Assembly: GCA_026874595.1 (NCBI GenBank)
Contig: CM049310.1
Coordinates: 51,457,058 to 51,521,057, forward strand
Direction of reading: 5' to 3'
Source: Sipunculus nudus
Taxonomy: Eukaryota > Annelida > Sipuncula > Golfingiida > Sipunculidae
DNA length: 64,000 bases
Made by a program: the position numbers and the translations under genes. Position 1 is the first letter of the stretch, and every line of letters begins with the position of its first letter. Positions 10,703 to 23,500 of this stretch are shown here, piece after piece. The notes beneath the pieces are model-generated. The model made no database searches and had not been told where the DNA came from. It saw only the letters and a program-made list of their open reading frames with translations.

Positions 10703-13700
10703 TTATTTTAAACGTTTTACCAACAGTTCATGCATGTTTTTTGAACAGGTTTAAACATTGCATTGTTAAATCTCAAAATTTAATTACATATATATATCTA
10801 ATTTTATTATTTGAGGAAACTAGAACTATGGGTAGAGATGTTATTACCATGGTCTAAGGAAATCTTTCAGGACTGACTCTCAAATATAACGGAAAAAAAT
10901 ACAATGTATGAATAAATATTTAGTGACGCATATATACAATTCTTTAAGCTATCGTTAAATTGCTTATCGTCCCCGTTTTTCATCTTTTCTGATTACTTAA
11001 TTTCCTTTGTTTGGATTTTTTTCACAACCAAGAAGGTCATGCAAAAATTCCCATTTAATATCTCGCTATGACTTCATAAAACAGATGTGATTGTAGAAAA
11101 GCACGTATTGACATATTATTTGCATTTCACCAATAGCCCCTCATTTTCATTTATTTATTTATACATACATTTTACCAGGATGGCCAATTCAGCATGTTCA
11201 GCTGTAAGATTGGTAAATTAACATTTATTTTTAACTACGGCCCCTGAGGATACGCTTACATCAGCAAATTAAATCAAAGCAAAGGACCCGAGCTTCCTTG
11301 TTGTGATGACACACACATACATACATACATATATACAAAACGTATATGTATAACCTCAGCGAATAGGTTTTATATGTTTGTTATAAAGCTATTTGTTATC
11401 TGCAGCCAGTTTTATGTGTATTTAAAAGATACATGTACGTGTGCCCCTTATTATTGTAATTAAACGACATGTATCTGCAAAACCAACAAACTTATACAAA
11501 ATCTACTTGTCTTCTTGGCTTTATCTCATGTGCGGGAGGAATGAGTACCATTCGGAATAATTTGGATACACATAGATAGCGGGAGGGTATTGTCATTGTG
11601 TATACGTAGCTGAACCACCGTTTTTTATTTCGATTATTTTATCTGTCTGTTTAATGGTATGTAACTGAAACAACATTCTAGTAATTTTGAAATTAAACTG
11701 ACGTCAGATGGAATGTCAGTTTATTATATTTGAGTCTGAGTGCATCCAAGATGGCGGAGGAATGCGCTTTTAAACTGCAATCTACTGTATAGCTGTATAG
11801 TCTGTGGTGTTACCTGTTTAGTATGAATGATAAACCGCATTTACGTGGAACCTCGGTATACATTTATCAAAGGTTTCAGAACTGCCCCATGAGCAAGCGT
11901 CACCAATTTCATTTGTTTTTCTTATATTTTACAAAAACTGGCCTGTGACCCTTGACTGGTATATATTCAGAAAGAAGAAAATATGATCTACATTATATAT
12001 TGATATGATAGGGAAACGTTTGGTTTTCCAATAACTTGATTTTATCTAGATTTTAAAATACATTAATATAAGGTATTTTACGAAAACAATTTGCACCAGC
12101 ATATCTGTAGGAGATAACTGAGTACCTCTGTTCACCCTACTAAAATATGGAGATAAACAATTTTTTACTTGAGGCGTTAAACTTTAAATATTATGATTTT
12201 ATGATAATGATTGTAGTGAACGTTAATGCCGAAACGGCCGGAGTACAGCCTTAATTCACTTTTGTGAATCATTGAAATTTTACGTAACAAAGTAAATTTT
12301 CATCTTGGTTTTTTATATAAAATCTTTATATAAAATCACGTTGGTCTTTAGACCTGCCTGTATCAGCTTGTTCAATTTGAGAATGTCCATAAAGCTTAAT
12401 CGAACGACATAATGAATTTCTCATCTTTTCCTAAGTTAATTTGAGACTCATAATCTGTGACAGATATGCCCCCTTAACTTAACGATCACTTCTATGTTTT
12501 TATCTTATATTAATAATAATTATTATATAAATATTGATACCAATAATTAATAATAGTAATAATAATTTTAATAATAATGTTAATGCTACTAAAATGGCAG
12601 TCTTTAGCAAAATTTTATTTTCAATTTTAAAATCTATTCTAGGTATAATCAATTTTAAATTATTTCAATTTTAAATAATTTATAGTCTAATCATACGTCA
12701 CAAATATTAAACCGCAATAAAACATAAATACATTGCACAGTACCATGGTCTTTCTTTTTCAAATAAACTTACTCCGTTGTATTTATCAACTATAACGTAA
12801 TGTGTTAATCCTTTCTAATTATTCATTTGATTATGACGATACGTCAAAGGAAACCATTCATTATATTGTCTTGTAGTTACTCCTCTATTAATTATAATTG
12901 TAATAACAAAAACATATTCCAAATCTCATTCTTTTTCATAAATTATAATTGCCTATGAAAAAAATGGATTTTACATAAAATAAACCCAATTCCTGGAGAA
13001 ATAACATTTTTTTATCTCTTTTTAAATAGAAAACAGGAAGTTGTGTGATTTGTTAAAAAAACAAACATCTATGAGCACGTTCAACTCGGCAGTGACGTCA
13101 CACACGGAGAAATCCCCTGTCACTAAACATTCTAGATCTTATCTAAACCTTAGTATTTCTTACACTGTCAGTCCGATATTTTCAGGAAGGAATAAAAATA
13201 TCAAGTATTGCTAGATTTAAGTCATTTCTAAATTTTGCCTGTGATATCGCATTTTGCACCAGCCAATCAAATCAGGGCCCAGTCTCTCGATGACATCTAC
13301 CTGCACAAAACAAACGCACGTGCTATTACGTTTACCTAACCTAAAGAACTGTGGCAAGTCTCGCATATCACATAACATGACCCAGAGTAGGGCACCAGCA
13401 TTATTACCTGTGTGCTTATAAAAGCCACTACATGGCCTGCTAGAGCAAGCTATAGAGCAACTATAGTAGCTCGGGACATACACTTTTTAGAAATATACTC
13501 CTTTTCCTTGAGTCTTGTTTTATATTTAAGTATTTGTGCTTACATGTACATGGGACACATAAATAGGGACATACCTGTTTATTTACCTATACATTATAAT
13601 GAAAAAAACCCTGATCGTTTAAGGTATGATATTTTGCTATAAGCATTTCAGCCATGCATGCAAGCTATTGAACATATACAAAAAGGATGTTGTACAATGG

Positions 13701-14000
13701 TCCCTGGTCTTGGTTGTGTTTGGACAATTAATCATTCATGACTAGGTTTAAAGTCTGTGTTCATACAAAATTGCAGGGACTACTTTATGATGAGCATATG
13801 TGATACACATTTTATTGGAAAACACTAGATGTTGTTGTTATATAAACTACCTTTTTAATTTCCTGCTGATAATTCAATTAAATTTATATTATTTTTTAGG
13901 TGCCCATTTCCCTACCTTTTGAAAGGGAATATATGTGATTTCTGGCTTCTTCTGTGGATATATAAATGATGTTAGTGTAGTTTTGTTGTGACAAGTTCTT
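10703..14000. other. AT-rich spacer, unit 1
   Basis: No supported gene. It contains an ACAT microsatellite (about 11310-11330), runs of TAATAA, and a minus-strand frame at 13217-13483 with CxxSRPCSGFYKHTG whose internal acceptor (TTTTGTGCAG) could start VDVIERLGPDLIGWCKMR. The evidence is too thin to call a gene. Units 2 and 3 are collinear (30295-33650, 49910-53270). Confidence 0.4.
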
Positions 14001-14018
14001 GCAAGACCTCCCAGAAGG

Positions 14019-14252
14019 ATGTATGATCTTGTTAATCGACAACATGTTTGTAATCACAGCAAAGTTAAACTAGGGACTTGTGGGTTAGTTGATAGTTATC
14101 ATTTAAATGAAACCTTTCTTTGGAAGATATTAAGAAACATGTTTGAAATCGAGAATAATATATTTGTAATGAAATTAAGCACTAACTATATGTTAAATCA
14201 ACTGGCAGTTGATTACCTATGGAGGAAGAAACACTTAATGTTAATAACCTGA
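14019..14252 (+). other. Unrecognised 77-codon open frame before the LINE relic, unit 1
   Basis: Encodes MYDLVNRQHVCNHSKVKLGT and a continuation to DYLWRKKH. Retained in unit 2 (33675-33887) and unit 3 (53287-53499) even though unit 3 has lost the adjacent LINE. It may be LINE-derived or chance. No known motif seen. Confidence 0.25.
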
Positions 14253-15050
14253 AACGGAAAAAGTCGAAGATATAGATGATATTCCTAGCGAGATAATCAA
14301 ATGTAGAAACATCATACGGTACATTTTCAAATTTATTAGGTTTTGTTTACGTTTAAGTAATCTGATGCAGGTAAAGATTGCATTGAACCTTTTAATCATA
14401 TAAGGACTAGTCCATTGTCATGTATCGGGAAGGTCTATAGTTCGGTAATAGAGAGAAGAATTGTAAATTACTGTGAAGCTTTCTTACTGATCGAAGATGA
14501 AAAAAATGGTTTTTGAAGTGGTCGGTCTTGCATTGTTCAGATATTTATATGAAGTAATATAATAAAAAAATCGGAAGCAGACGACGAGGAAACGTTTGTT
14601 GCAATGATAGACATGGAAAAGGCTTTTGACTGGATAAAAAAAACTAAGCATTTATATCGTTTAATAGAGTACAATATTGATGGCAAGATCTAAAATGCTA
14701 TAAAATCTATGTGTAAGGAAAAAGCATATGTCCATATAAATGTATATATGAAAACTGAATGGTTCGATATGTCTAGAGGAGTAAGACAAGGGGCCCTATG
14801 TCACCTACATTGTTCGATATATTTGTTAATTCCTTCGTAGATCACTTTGAACTTTTGAATATTGGCATAAAAATCAATATCAAAACAGTGTGCATGTTAT
14901 TATACGCTGACGATATGGTACTCTTAGCTAAGTCAGCAGGAGAGTTACAGACCTTGATTTTTGCTATGGAACACTAGTGTAATCACTATAAATTAAACGT
15001 AAACATTTTAAAAACTAGACACCTATAGGGCGAACGCTTGCCGGAAGGGG
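14250..15050 (+). mobile_element. Non-LTR retrotransposon reverse transcriptase relic, unit 1
   Basis: Translated pieces on the plus strand match RT blocks in order: DDIPSEIIK, CIGKVYSSVIERRIVNY, EDEKNGF, VAMIDMEKAFDW, MSRGVRQG, SPTLFDIFVNSFVDHF and LLYADDMVL (YADD at 14903-14914). Frames change between blocks, one base is lost after RQG, and this copy also has a TGA in the KNGF-SGRSC block. It is a dead fragment of the LINE type. The following 1 kb contains GACCTTGACC motifs. Confidence 0.8.
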
Positions 15051-16025
15051 ATATGTGGACATGAAGAGGTTAAAGGGACTTAGGCTTTAAGGTGGAAGTC
15101 ATCAAATCTTCTTATGGAAAACAAGTGGTTGCGGCAATAACTGAACAAGGACTGAGATGGCTATGAATATTTTTGACAAAGATAATAGGAAAAAACGATT
15201 TCGAGGTTTTTCAATGACCTTGACCATTGATCTTTTTAAATAATACACCTACAGCTTCAAGAATACGTTCCGATATACAACATATGTAAGTTACAAAGTG
15301 ATTTCTGTTAAACTGTGCCCTGTAGAATGCTTAATGAAAGACACAAGAACTAGAAAGAAGGCAAACTTGAAGACAAACAGACAGACATACTGACAAAGTA
15401 ACACATCTGAGATAACAGATGACTAGATAATCTTATGCAGAAGGTTTAGAAGAACAGAATGAGCTTTAGTTTATGTAGGTAAAATTTATATTATTGGAGA
15501 TATAGTCAAAAAATATATGTTGTGGTGTTAATATTGCAGCGCCTCCTATCGGCCATATTCTAAAACTGAAAAAAAAAACAATTTCGAGATATTAATATAG
15601 GACATAAGATATATCAGTTTCAATAGATTCTTGCATACTTGTGGCGTCTAGGGTATCACCAAGTAGTATCTCGAAATATCTCGTTTGACGAGAAATTGTG
15701 CGGGATATTGCGAGACTTATAATAAACCCTTTTAGTTCTAATTGACATCTACCTTATCCAAAAACTAGATCTCTGTAGCTTTAAAACTGACAAAGTAAGA
15801 AATATAAGTCCCTTAATTTTCGAATATCATGAGATTTTCCCAAAAATGAGTCGCCATGGTAACGGCAGATTCGGGTCATCTACATATCAGAAAAAAAGCC
15901 ATGGAATCACAAACAAAATGAGGTGTGGTTAAGGTTGATATGACCAGTTTTGACAGAGATATAAGGAAATAACAATTTAAAGGATTTTTGATGACCTTGG
16001 CCTTGACCTTTGACAGTTTTTTTTC

Positions 16026-16163
16026 CCAAAACGCAAAATATTCAATATTTAGATGTTAAATACTTAACTGATAGATTTCAAAAGCCATTGGCCTTTTTCC
16101 AAAACGCAAAATATTCAATATTTAGATGTTAAATACTTAACTGATAGATTTCAAAAGCCATTG
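16026..16163. repeat. 73-bp direct tandem duplication, unit 1
   Basis: Two head-to-tail copies of a block beginning CCAAAACGCAAAATATTC. Also at 35673-35810 and 53579-53716. The duplication predates the unit amplification. Confidence 0.9.
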
Positions 16164-16681
16164 CTTGAAAATTGTGACCTGTAGTGTGTAATAGGTCAGA
16201 CAGATCAACAAGGCTATTGACGAAATTAACAACAACTGACAAACAGACAGGTATTCTGATATAAGTGACGCAAGGTCAACAAAGGTTGATCATACCATGA
16301 TATGGGGAATTGAAAAACGAACAAAATGAGGTAAAAATGAGGTTGATGCGACAATTTTTTAAAATTATGACAAATTATGAGGAAATAAGGTTTCGTGGTT
16401 TTTTTATAGCCTTGTTCTGGACCTTTTACCTATTTTGACCAAAAACAATAGGGCACCTAGAATTTTGGTTGTCCAGCATCCCTGAAACTTTCAAGGTGAA
16501 ATTGTGGCCAGGAGAGTAAGCCTTATAAATCACTAATACTCTGCTAGTTTCATATCATTTACAGAAGCAGGTATTCCATCTTTCAAATGTTTGTTAGGTT
16601 TTGAATTTCTTTTGTCGAGACTTTGATTTATGTAAATAAAATGAAAAAATTTCACAGATCTTGGTTCCGATATGTATCTTC

Positions 16682-16687
16682 TTTCTC

Positions 16688-16754
<67 letters not shown>

Positions 16755-16755
16755 A
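16682..16755. repeat. (CT)n microsatellite, unit 1
   Basis: Nearly pure CT run, about 250 bases beyond the poly(A) signal of gene 2. Lengths differ between units. Confidence 0.92.
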
Positions 16756-17003
16756 TGAAAGATTGTCCAGTAGATTCATTACAGGGATATATTGGGGGAG
16801 AGGTGCAAAACGTAGTAATGGACATGCGTGGTTAATCGATTCCCCCGCTCTGTGGATGCAAAGTTACTCCTCAATGCCACCATGGGTGGTTATAGGACTG
16901 CCCAAATACCAGGAGAGGAGGAATTGTATATTCCACTATACTTGAGCAATTAATATAGTATCATTCACTTAATATGAACGAGGTTAAAAATTCAAATGCG
17001 TGC

Positions 17004-17009
17004 TTTATT
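17004..17009 (-). promoter_or_regulatory. Polyadenylation signal of gene 2
   Basis: AATAAA on the minus strand, just past the stop codon of exon 8. It fits the end of a compact 3' UTR. Confidence 0.7.
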
Positions 17010-17049
17010 TTAAATGATACTTTGGCCCCAACCGGGCTTGCAGAAAGTC

Positions 17050-17144
17050 TCAGCGGAGGTTCTCAACTTCCTTGAAGATGTCGTCGATGTTCTCTCTTTC
17101 CATCTCCTCTCGCACTGGGTGCTTGTCCAGGATCTTGTGCACTT
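17050..17144 (-). CDS. Gene 2 exon 8, terminal exon
   Basis: 95 nt including TGA, after a TATTTGCAG acceptor. It encodes a charged helical tail, VHKILDKHPVREEMERENID and DIFKEVENLR. The 3' UTR is short: AATAAA lies 41 bases after the stop. Confidence 0.86.
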
Positions 17145-19003
17145 CTGCAAATAGAAAGTAATGTTATATAGTTCATTGCAAAGTCCCATTTAATCGCAGT
17201 ACAAAAGTCCGGAGAAATGTAAGCTACATTTATTTTGTCCCATTCATGTTTTTGACCACATGTGAAGTCAGGTGTACCCCGGAACAGTGTCCATTTACAT
17301 GGTTATGCCAAAATTTGTTCTTGAAAAGAGTTTTATACCCCATGATTAAAAATCTCCATCACTCCATGTAACTCCTGCATATGTCTAAAAAATCTCAATG
17401 TTGATAATTCATTTATATTTGCACAAACAAATTTCTGGCCCGCATATTTTATATGTATCGATCTTCCTTGCAACCTTTTCTTGTCCCCTGACTGCTATTT
17501 CGTAAGGTTTTATACATATCCATAGAATAGAAGGAAATTTCCAGAACGAAGGGTATTCCAGACAAATGACACTGGGCGAGTTCCTGTAACCAAGATTTGT
17601 GTGCAAACTTTTGGTTTTATTCTAAAATCTATAACTACGAGAGACGGCACGTGTAATCTGTTATAAGTTTCACCTCCTCAAACTACTGATACGGATTTCA
17701 CACTCTTTTAAATATACGAATGAAATAATTTCCTAAGTTACATTATTAATTCAGACATGAATCAGATCCATGATTATTCTTATGTTAATTTGGATCACAG
17801 AAACACTCATATCGTAATTAGAATGAATAGAGAATCATATTTATCTAATATATTATGTTCAAATGCATAATGTAGGAATGTATAACTTTATATTATTACT
17901 TTTGACATAGAATGATGTTACATTATGTTCAAAATGAAGGTTAGGTACATGCCTTTTCTAACTTCTAATACTTCTTGGTCGTCCATGTCGTGCAGGGCTT
18001 CCAGCAGTTGCGAGTAGTCATCCAACGATCTTTTGGCCAGACCCAAAGTTTTCTTAAGGTAATCCACAAGACTGGATACCATGGCTGATATGGACCTGTT
18101 ATTAAAATTGACATTTCTATTTAAAATTAGCTTTTATCTCACCAAATATGGAAGACATTGACATAGACCTCCGTGTGAAAAACTTCGTACCAACGGTTTT
18201 ACAGACATATTGACCCCCACATGTTCTTTATGTGCATTAGGCTGCGGTGGTTTACACCATTAAGCATTAATGATGAATCAATACCGCAATCTCGTCTAAA
18301 TTATTCAAAATTTATTCATTAGCGGTTACGCTGGTGTCTATTTGTTTTCTTTCTCACACTTTATAGGATTGCGCTGAAAATTCTAAACCGAACAGGATTA
18401 ATTTTACATGGGCCTAAAAAAGCTGCTCCGGATGAAGAGACGAATCTACAATAATAATTATAAAAATTGTAATATAGATTAGTGTGAAAAACAAGTATTC
18501 TATTAGATACTGAAGACCGCTTTGTTATCATTAAAGTATAGTAAAAGAAATACGTTTGATCAGGGAGGGTTAAGATAGCGTTAAATTATATAGCCTAATG
18601 TCCTTACTGCAATTTGACTTCAAAGTCAAATGTTGTGGGCGGACGTCGAAGGAAACTGACAGTGATGCTTGCATCAAAGTGTCCTTTCGTAGCCATACCC
18701 AGTTTTACATCAAAGTAGATTCTTCTGATGTCAACTAAACCGTCAAGACCAAGGGACGCGATCTTCTGCGAAATCATGGTTCCGAAGCGATTGGCCAGTT
18801 TCACTCCTTCCAAGACACCATTTGCGGCGTCTAAAGATTTCCTTTAACATGCCACCAAATACACGATGTATAACATGTCCAATTGTGGTGCGTATTCAGA
18901 AACGTATAAAAATTTGAAACTGTGCAGCTATTGCTAAATCTACGTTTCCAACATTTATATTTTCACCACTTCAGTAAAGTGATGCAAAATGTATATTCTG
19001 GAG

Positions 19004-19053
<50 letters not shown>

Positions 19054-20561
19054 GCTACATTATTTCATTGAATTAGTATAAGTTACCAAGTGAACCGAAT
19101 ACGGTATGCTTATATCAGCCAACTTAATTTGTTTATGATCGAAAACTGTCCTTTTTGTTTGAGATATTGCCGAAATATTTTGTCGGTCCACTTGGCTACC
19201 GGACCATTTTGTATCGGTCCAGAGATCCTTAACCAATCTGTATAGGACTGTGTCATCTTGTTGAATCATCCGATTCAAGAAAATCTATGCATATAAATAT
19301 TATATCTAAACTGGTATTACTTTTTCATTTTATTCTTAACGAATGATTTCTATTGCATTTAATATTTAAAAAGGCCAAAAAGGGGCAGCAACGTCTATAT
19401 ATGAGTAAATCTTCTACATTTTGGGATACACATTCTGAATTATAATGGAAATGCATGATTATTTAACTCAATGTTGTAAAACTATATAAATTGGGTAGTG
19501 CCATGATAATAAATTAAGATACATCTAGTTTTAATAGTGTATTAAATGCATATTTTATTTCACCAACCTGGACTTGTCCACGACGAACTTAGCAGCAGAG
19601 AGAGCGGCATTAGCATGGTCCAAAGTTACTTTGGACTTATCCACCACCACCTGTGCTGCCTGGAGGATAGCAACTGCTGCATCGAGGAAACCTTTACTAT
19701 TATCAACCACCTTTTGAGCAACAGTCAAAGCCGTATTTGCCGCATGAAGGGTAATCTTACTGGCTTCCACGATCGCCTGCAGACCCTAGATGAGTTAATA
19801 CGGAAAGTGATTTTACATTATTATATGAATATATTGACTTTAAGACGAGCTTTGAAGAAGAATCCTCTAAGCTTCAGCCTGTTACTTTCTGCCTTGGGCT
19901 GCCAATCACTGGATACACGAGCTACAGGATGTACCGCTTGACCCCCAGTGTGCAAACGCTACGGGGGAGTACGATGAGAATTCACCTAACGGATCGTTGG
20001 ACAGTGCCGTTCAAATAAATTCTGGCACATATTCCTTGGGTAGCGTGAAGACCTCAAATACACCCTATAAAATTATCAAATACCGGTAATCATATTGCAT
20101 TTGGACCAACATAACTGCCGAAAGAACAGTATGTCCTAATGCATGGGCATTCTGCAGAGGTCCCGGCGGAGAAGATTTTTGCTAGTATATTTTATGCATA
20201 ATATAATGATTAATAAAGTTTATAGTATTTACATACGTCAAGGAGGACCAACAGAATTCGCTAAGTTTTAAGGATTCTAATTCATATTTACAAGCTTTTT
20301 ATTGATTAGCGATCCGGCAAACAAAAGGCTAAAACCCTTACTGTATTACCATATCCACATAATATGAAGGTCTTAATAAAATTGTTTAGATTACGTATGA
20401 ACAGCTGGGTATTGACAGTACCACAGACCGTGTGTGTTTGTTTGTGTGTGTTTGCGGGTGTCCATTGTTATAAAAGATTTCTCACCTTCAATCCGGCAAG
20501 GCACAATTGTCTTGCGACCCATATGGGTGCGCACTTGATTTCACCTGGAAGACGTGAAATA

Positions 20562-20597
<36 letters not shown>

Positions 20598-23500
20598 GGG
20601 TCTCGTAATCAATTTGACTCTCAAGACTAAAGAATTCCCTGATCGATAACAATTCAATTTTGTGTCATTCTCCTTGACGGCTTACTTTTCTGTTTTTGCT
20701 GGAGTTACAAAAGATTGACTTTTTTCAATCTCTTTTATTTTCTAAAACGTCTTGTGTTAAGTATTTCATTCTATTTAATCGCACATTTCTTTTTTCATTC
20801 TGACGTTTGATAAATATCTGAGTGGTATTGCGCAATTACTGATGACTGAAACTTACCAGATTTTTCAGGGATAATAAAACGACGTACCTGCAGGTTTTAT
20901 ATAGTTGAGAAGGCAATGATCTTTTGGGTAGGACCATACTTTTTTGGAGCTAGACATTGTTTATTAGGGTTATAATTAATCATAAACTATACTGGTCTGT
21001 TGCAAACAGTCCCGCTCTGAAGTTACTTGTACACATCCAGCCAAACAGTATAGTTAAAGGTACTGTATGACCTTTGAGCAGGTTTACCGATGGCCGTGAT
21101 TATGAAATTTGCCTTAGGCATTATACTTGCTAATCAAGGCGCTAGGCCATATATAAGGGTAAACTAAAGAATAGCAGTCATTTAGACATAAACATGAATA
21201 TCTGATAATACATTTAAGGTCGTGTTGATGATAGAAACTTCAACTGCTGGTTCTGTTTGGTCTTCTTTTTCTCAACGAAATGAGTTCGCCGCTCGGATAT
21301 GGCAAAATTCCAAGGAATGTGGATTCGAATTCATTAACACGCATAAACGTGAGACCTAGCCCGTAATTGCTAAGGCGTTAATATATATAAATATGATGGA
21401 CGTCAAAATGCTTTTTCGAATATTCAACGAAAAGTTTTGTTCAGTACTATGACTGAGTCGGGCTCCGACTGTAACATATGTAAGAAATGTTACTCGTGAC
21501 CATGACAAGTGAAGGGCATGAGATCTATTGTTTTTCCTAGCCCTTCAAAAATATAAAACTAATACCCTCAAATAGGCTTAATTTCCTTCATGCAACAAAT
21601 AGTTGCCACAGACCTTTCCTTACGGCAACAGACTTACGTCCAAACTCGTTGGGATTCCATCCTCTCCTTACACGTTTTTTGACGAAAAACTGCTGCGCCT
21701 GACTGTCATCCATAAAGGCATTAGCATCTCTTCCTGCAAAGTGTCGGTATACGATTATTTGTAAAGTCTATATCAGGGCATATTACTTTCCAAATCTAGT
21801 TGACGATGCATGTATTATGCTAAGAATCCGGTAACATACACACACTGTGTGAATGTCATGATAATTTAACTGAAACAAATAGTAAACGCATATATAGGCA
21901 GTGTGGGCCATAAAATGACCCTCTAATTTTCAACCCAGCATACAAGTGGGCCAAATAATAAAGGCCCAACTCATCGTTGCACAAGGTAACATTTATACAC
22001 GAATCAAGCAAAATATAGCAAAACAAGAAAAATAAGTACACAAGTAATGCTAGATATAACCTGACACGAAGAATGACGGATATAAAAATATCGCGATAAA
22101 TAAAAAGTAGATGGGTGGGTCACCGGGGGGACGGCTCTTCCTGAATAGCTACGGGTTGCTAGGTCTGCACGATTTCAGTTCTAAGCCTTAACATTAATAT
22201 AGATCTTTAATTTACATATAAAATTTCATATCATCAGAACTTCAGGAAGACTATGGATTTTCCCAGTTTCGGACTGTTTCATATGGGTTAGCAAGTTTTA
22301 ATGTAGCAACGTGCCATTAAATGAGAATTGTGAATTGTACTTACTTCGTCGGCAGGTAGGACAGTTACTCTCCTTCCTTTTGAGTGTGTTCACTGCTGAA
22401 TCAAATTTGGATTTCGCAGCGTTCACAGCGTTCTTCTTCGATTCAAGTACGCGTATTGCATCGTCAAATTTTGTCTTCTCACTGTTTACTTTGCTTTTGG
22501 CGGATTCAAGTGAATAGATAGCTTGATCAAATTGAGATTTAGCTCCGTTTACTTTTGTCTGGGCATCTGTGAGTTTATTCACTGCCGAGTCAAATGCTTT
22601 ATTTGCTGACATCACCTTTGCCTGCGCATCACCTATTGCTGCATCAGCTGCTTTTCTATAATTATCAAGTGATTCCTTTACCTTAGTGTGCAGCTCCTGG
22701 AACAACTGCTGACGGAATTCTCCCGTGACTTGGAACTCTGCCTTCTTCAGGTCTGCATATTGCGCCCGCATATCTAATGCGGCATCAAAGAGGCCAAGGA
22801 ATTTGCCCTCCATTTTAAAGTGAGCACCTTTTGTGTCAATGGTGAGATTGCCGTATCTAGACATGCCGAGGACCTGAAGGTCACCCTCAACCATGATAGC
22901 AGCTTGCTTGGCCTTCCAACGGAGATCTACATATACACGTGGTCCAAGTCCACGTGAACCAGAAAGCTGAATCAATCCATTCCCGATGTTAAAGGGTGAC
23001 ACACGAACATCAACAAAAATACCGTTAGTATCTAGAGCAATATCAGCATCTAATCTGAAAAACAAAATTTCCAGCGTTCCCTTTAGGAACAGGCCTTGAG
23101 GGATTGAGACTCCATTCGGTAAAGTCCTCCGGACAAATGAGTAGGATGCGTTAACACCGTTAGGAAATCCCATATCTGAAATCTCTTTTGGTATAGAAAC
23201 AGAAGCAGCAAATGCCTTTAACATACCACTGATCGTCAGTGTGTTTATATTCCCTAAGAAGTAGTTGTTTATTGGGTTAACTCGGTCAATACCAAAGTAC
23301 GCCTTAGCTTCTATGGGAGTAGCATCTGGGTTGTCTAATAAACCAATGCGCACGTTTGCACCCATTTCCAATGCTGTCACACCCAAAGGATCAGGAAGTA
23401 CGGCAATGCTAAAATGCATATCGCCAACACTAAGTATAGGGAAACCAAAAGGTTTTTCCCACATTCCCTGTGAATACATCGTCAACTGTATGCCACTCTG

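Larger units (their letters stand above)
1..19169. repeat. Tandem unit 1
   Basis: Unit defined by the landmark CCGAAATATTTTGTCGG at base 1. Holds exons 1-5 of gene 1, the spacer with SINE and LINE relic, and exons 6-8 of gene 2. It lacks about 0.5 kb and about 75 bp present in units 2 and 3. True boundaries of the duplicated segment cannot be fixed because the window starts inside the array. Confidence 0.95.

Noticed and set aside
13217-13483. Minus-strand frame with several Cys (CSIACSSRPCSGF)
   Set aside because: Conserved in all units like the surrounding noncoding DNA; possible splice signals do not build a consistent model.
16623-16945. Plus-strand frames rich in Leu-Ser, and the minus-strand Arg-Glu frame at 36180-36404
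   Set aside because: Low-complexity translation of the CT microsatellite.
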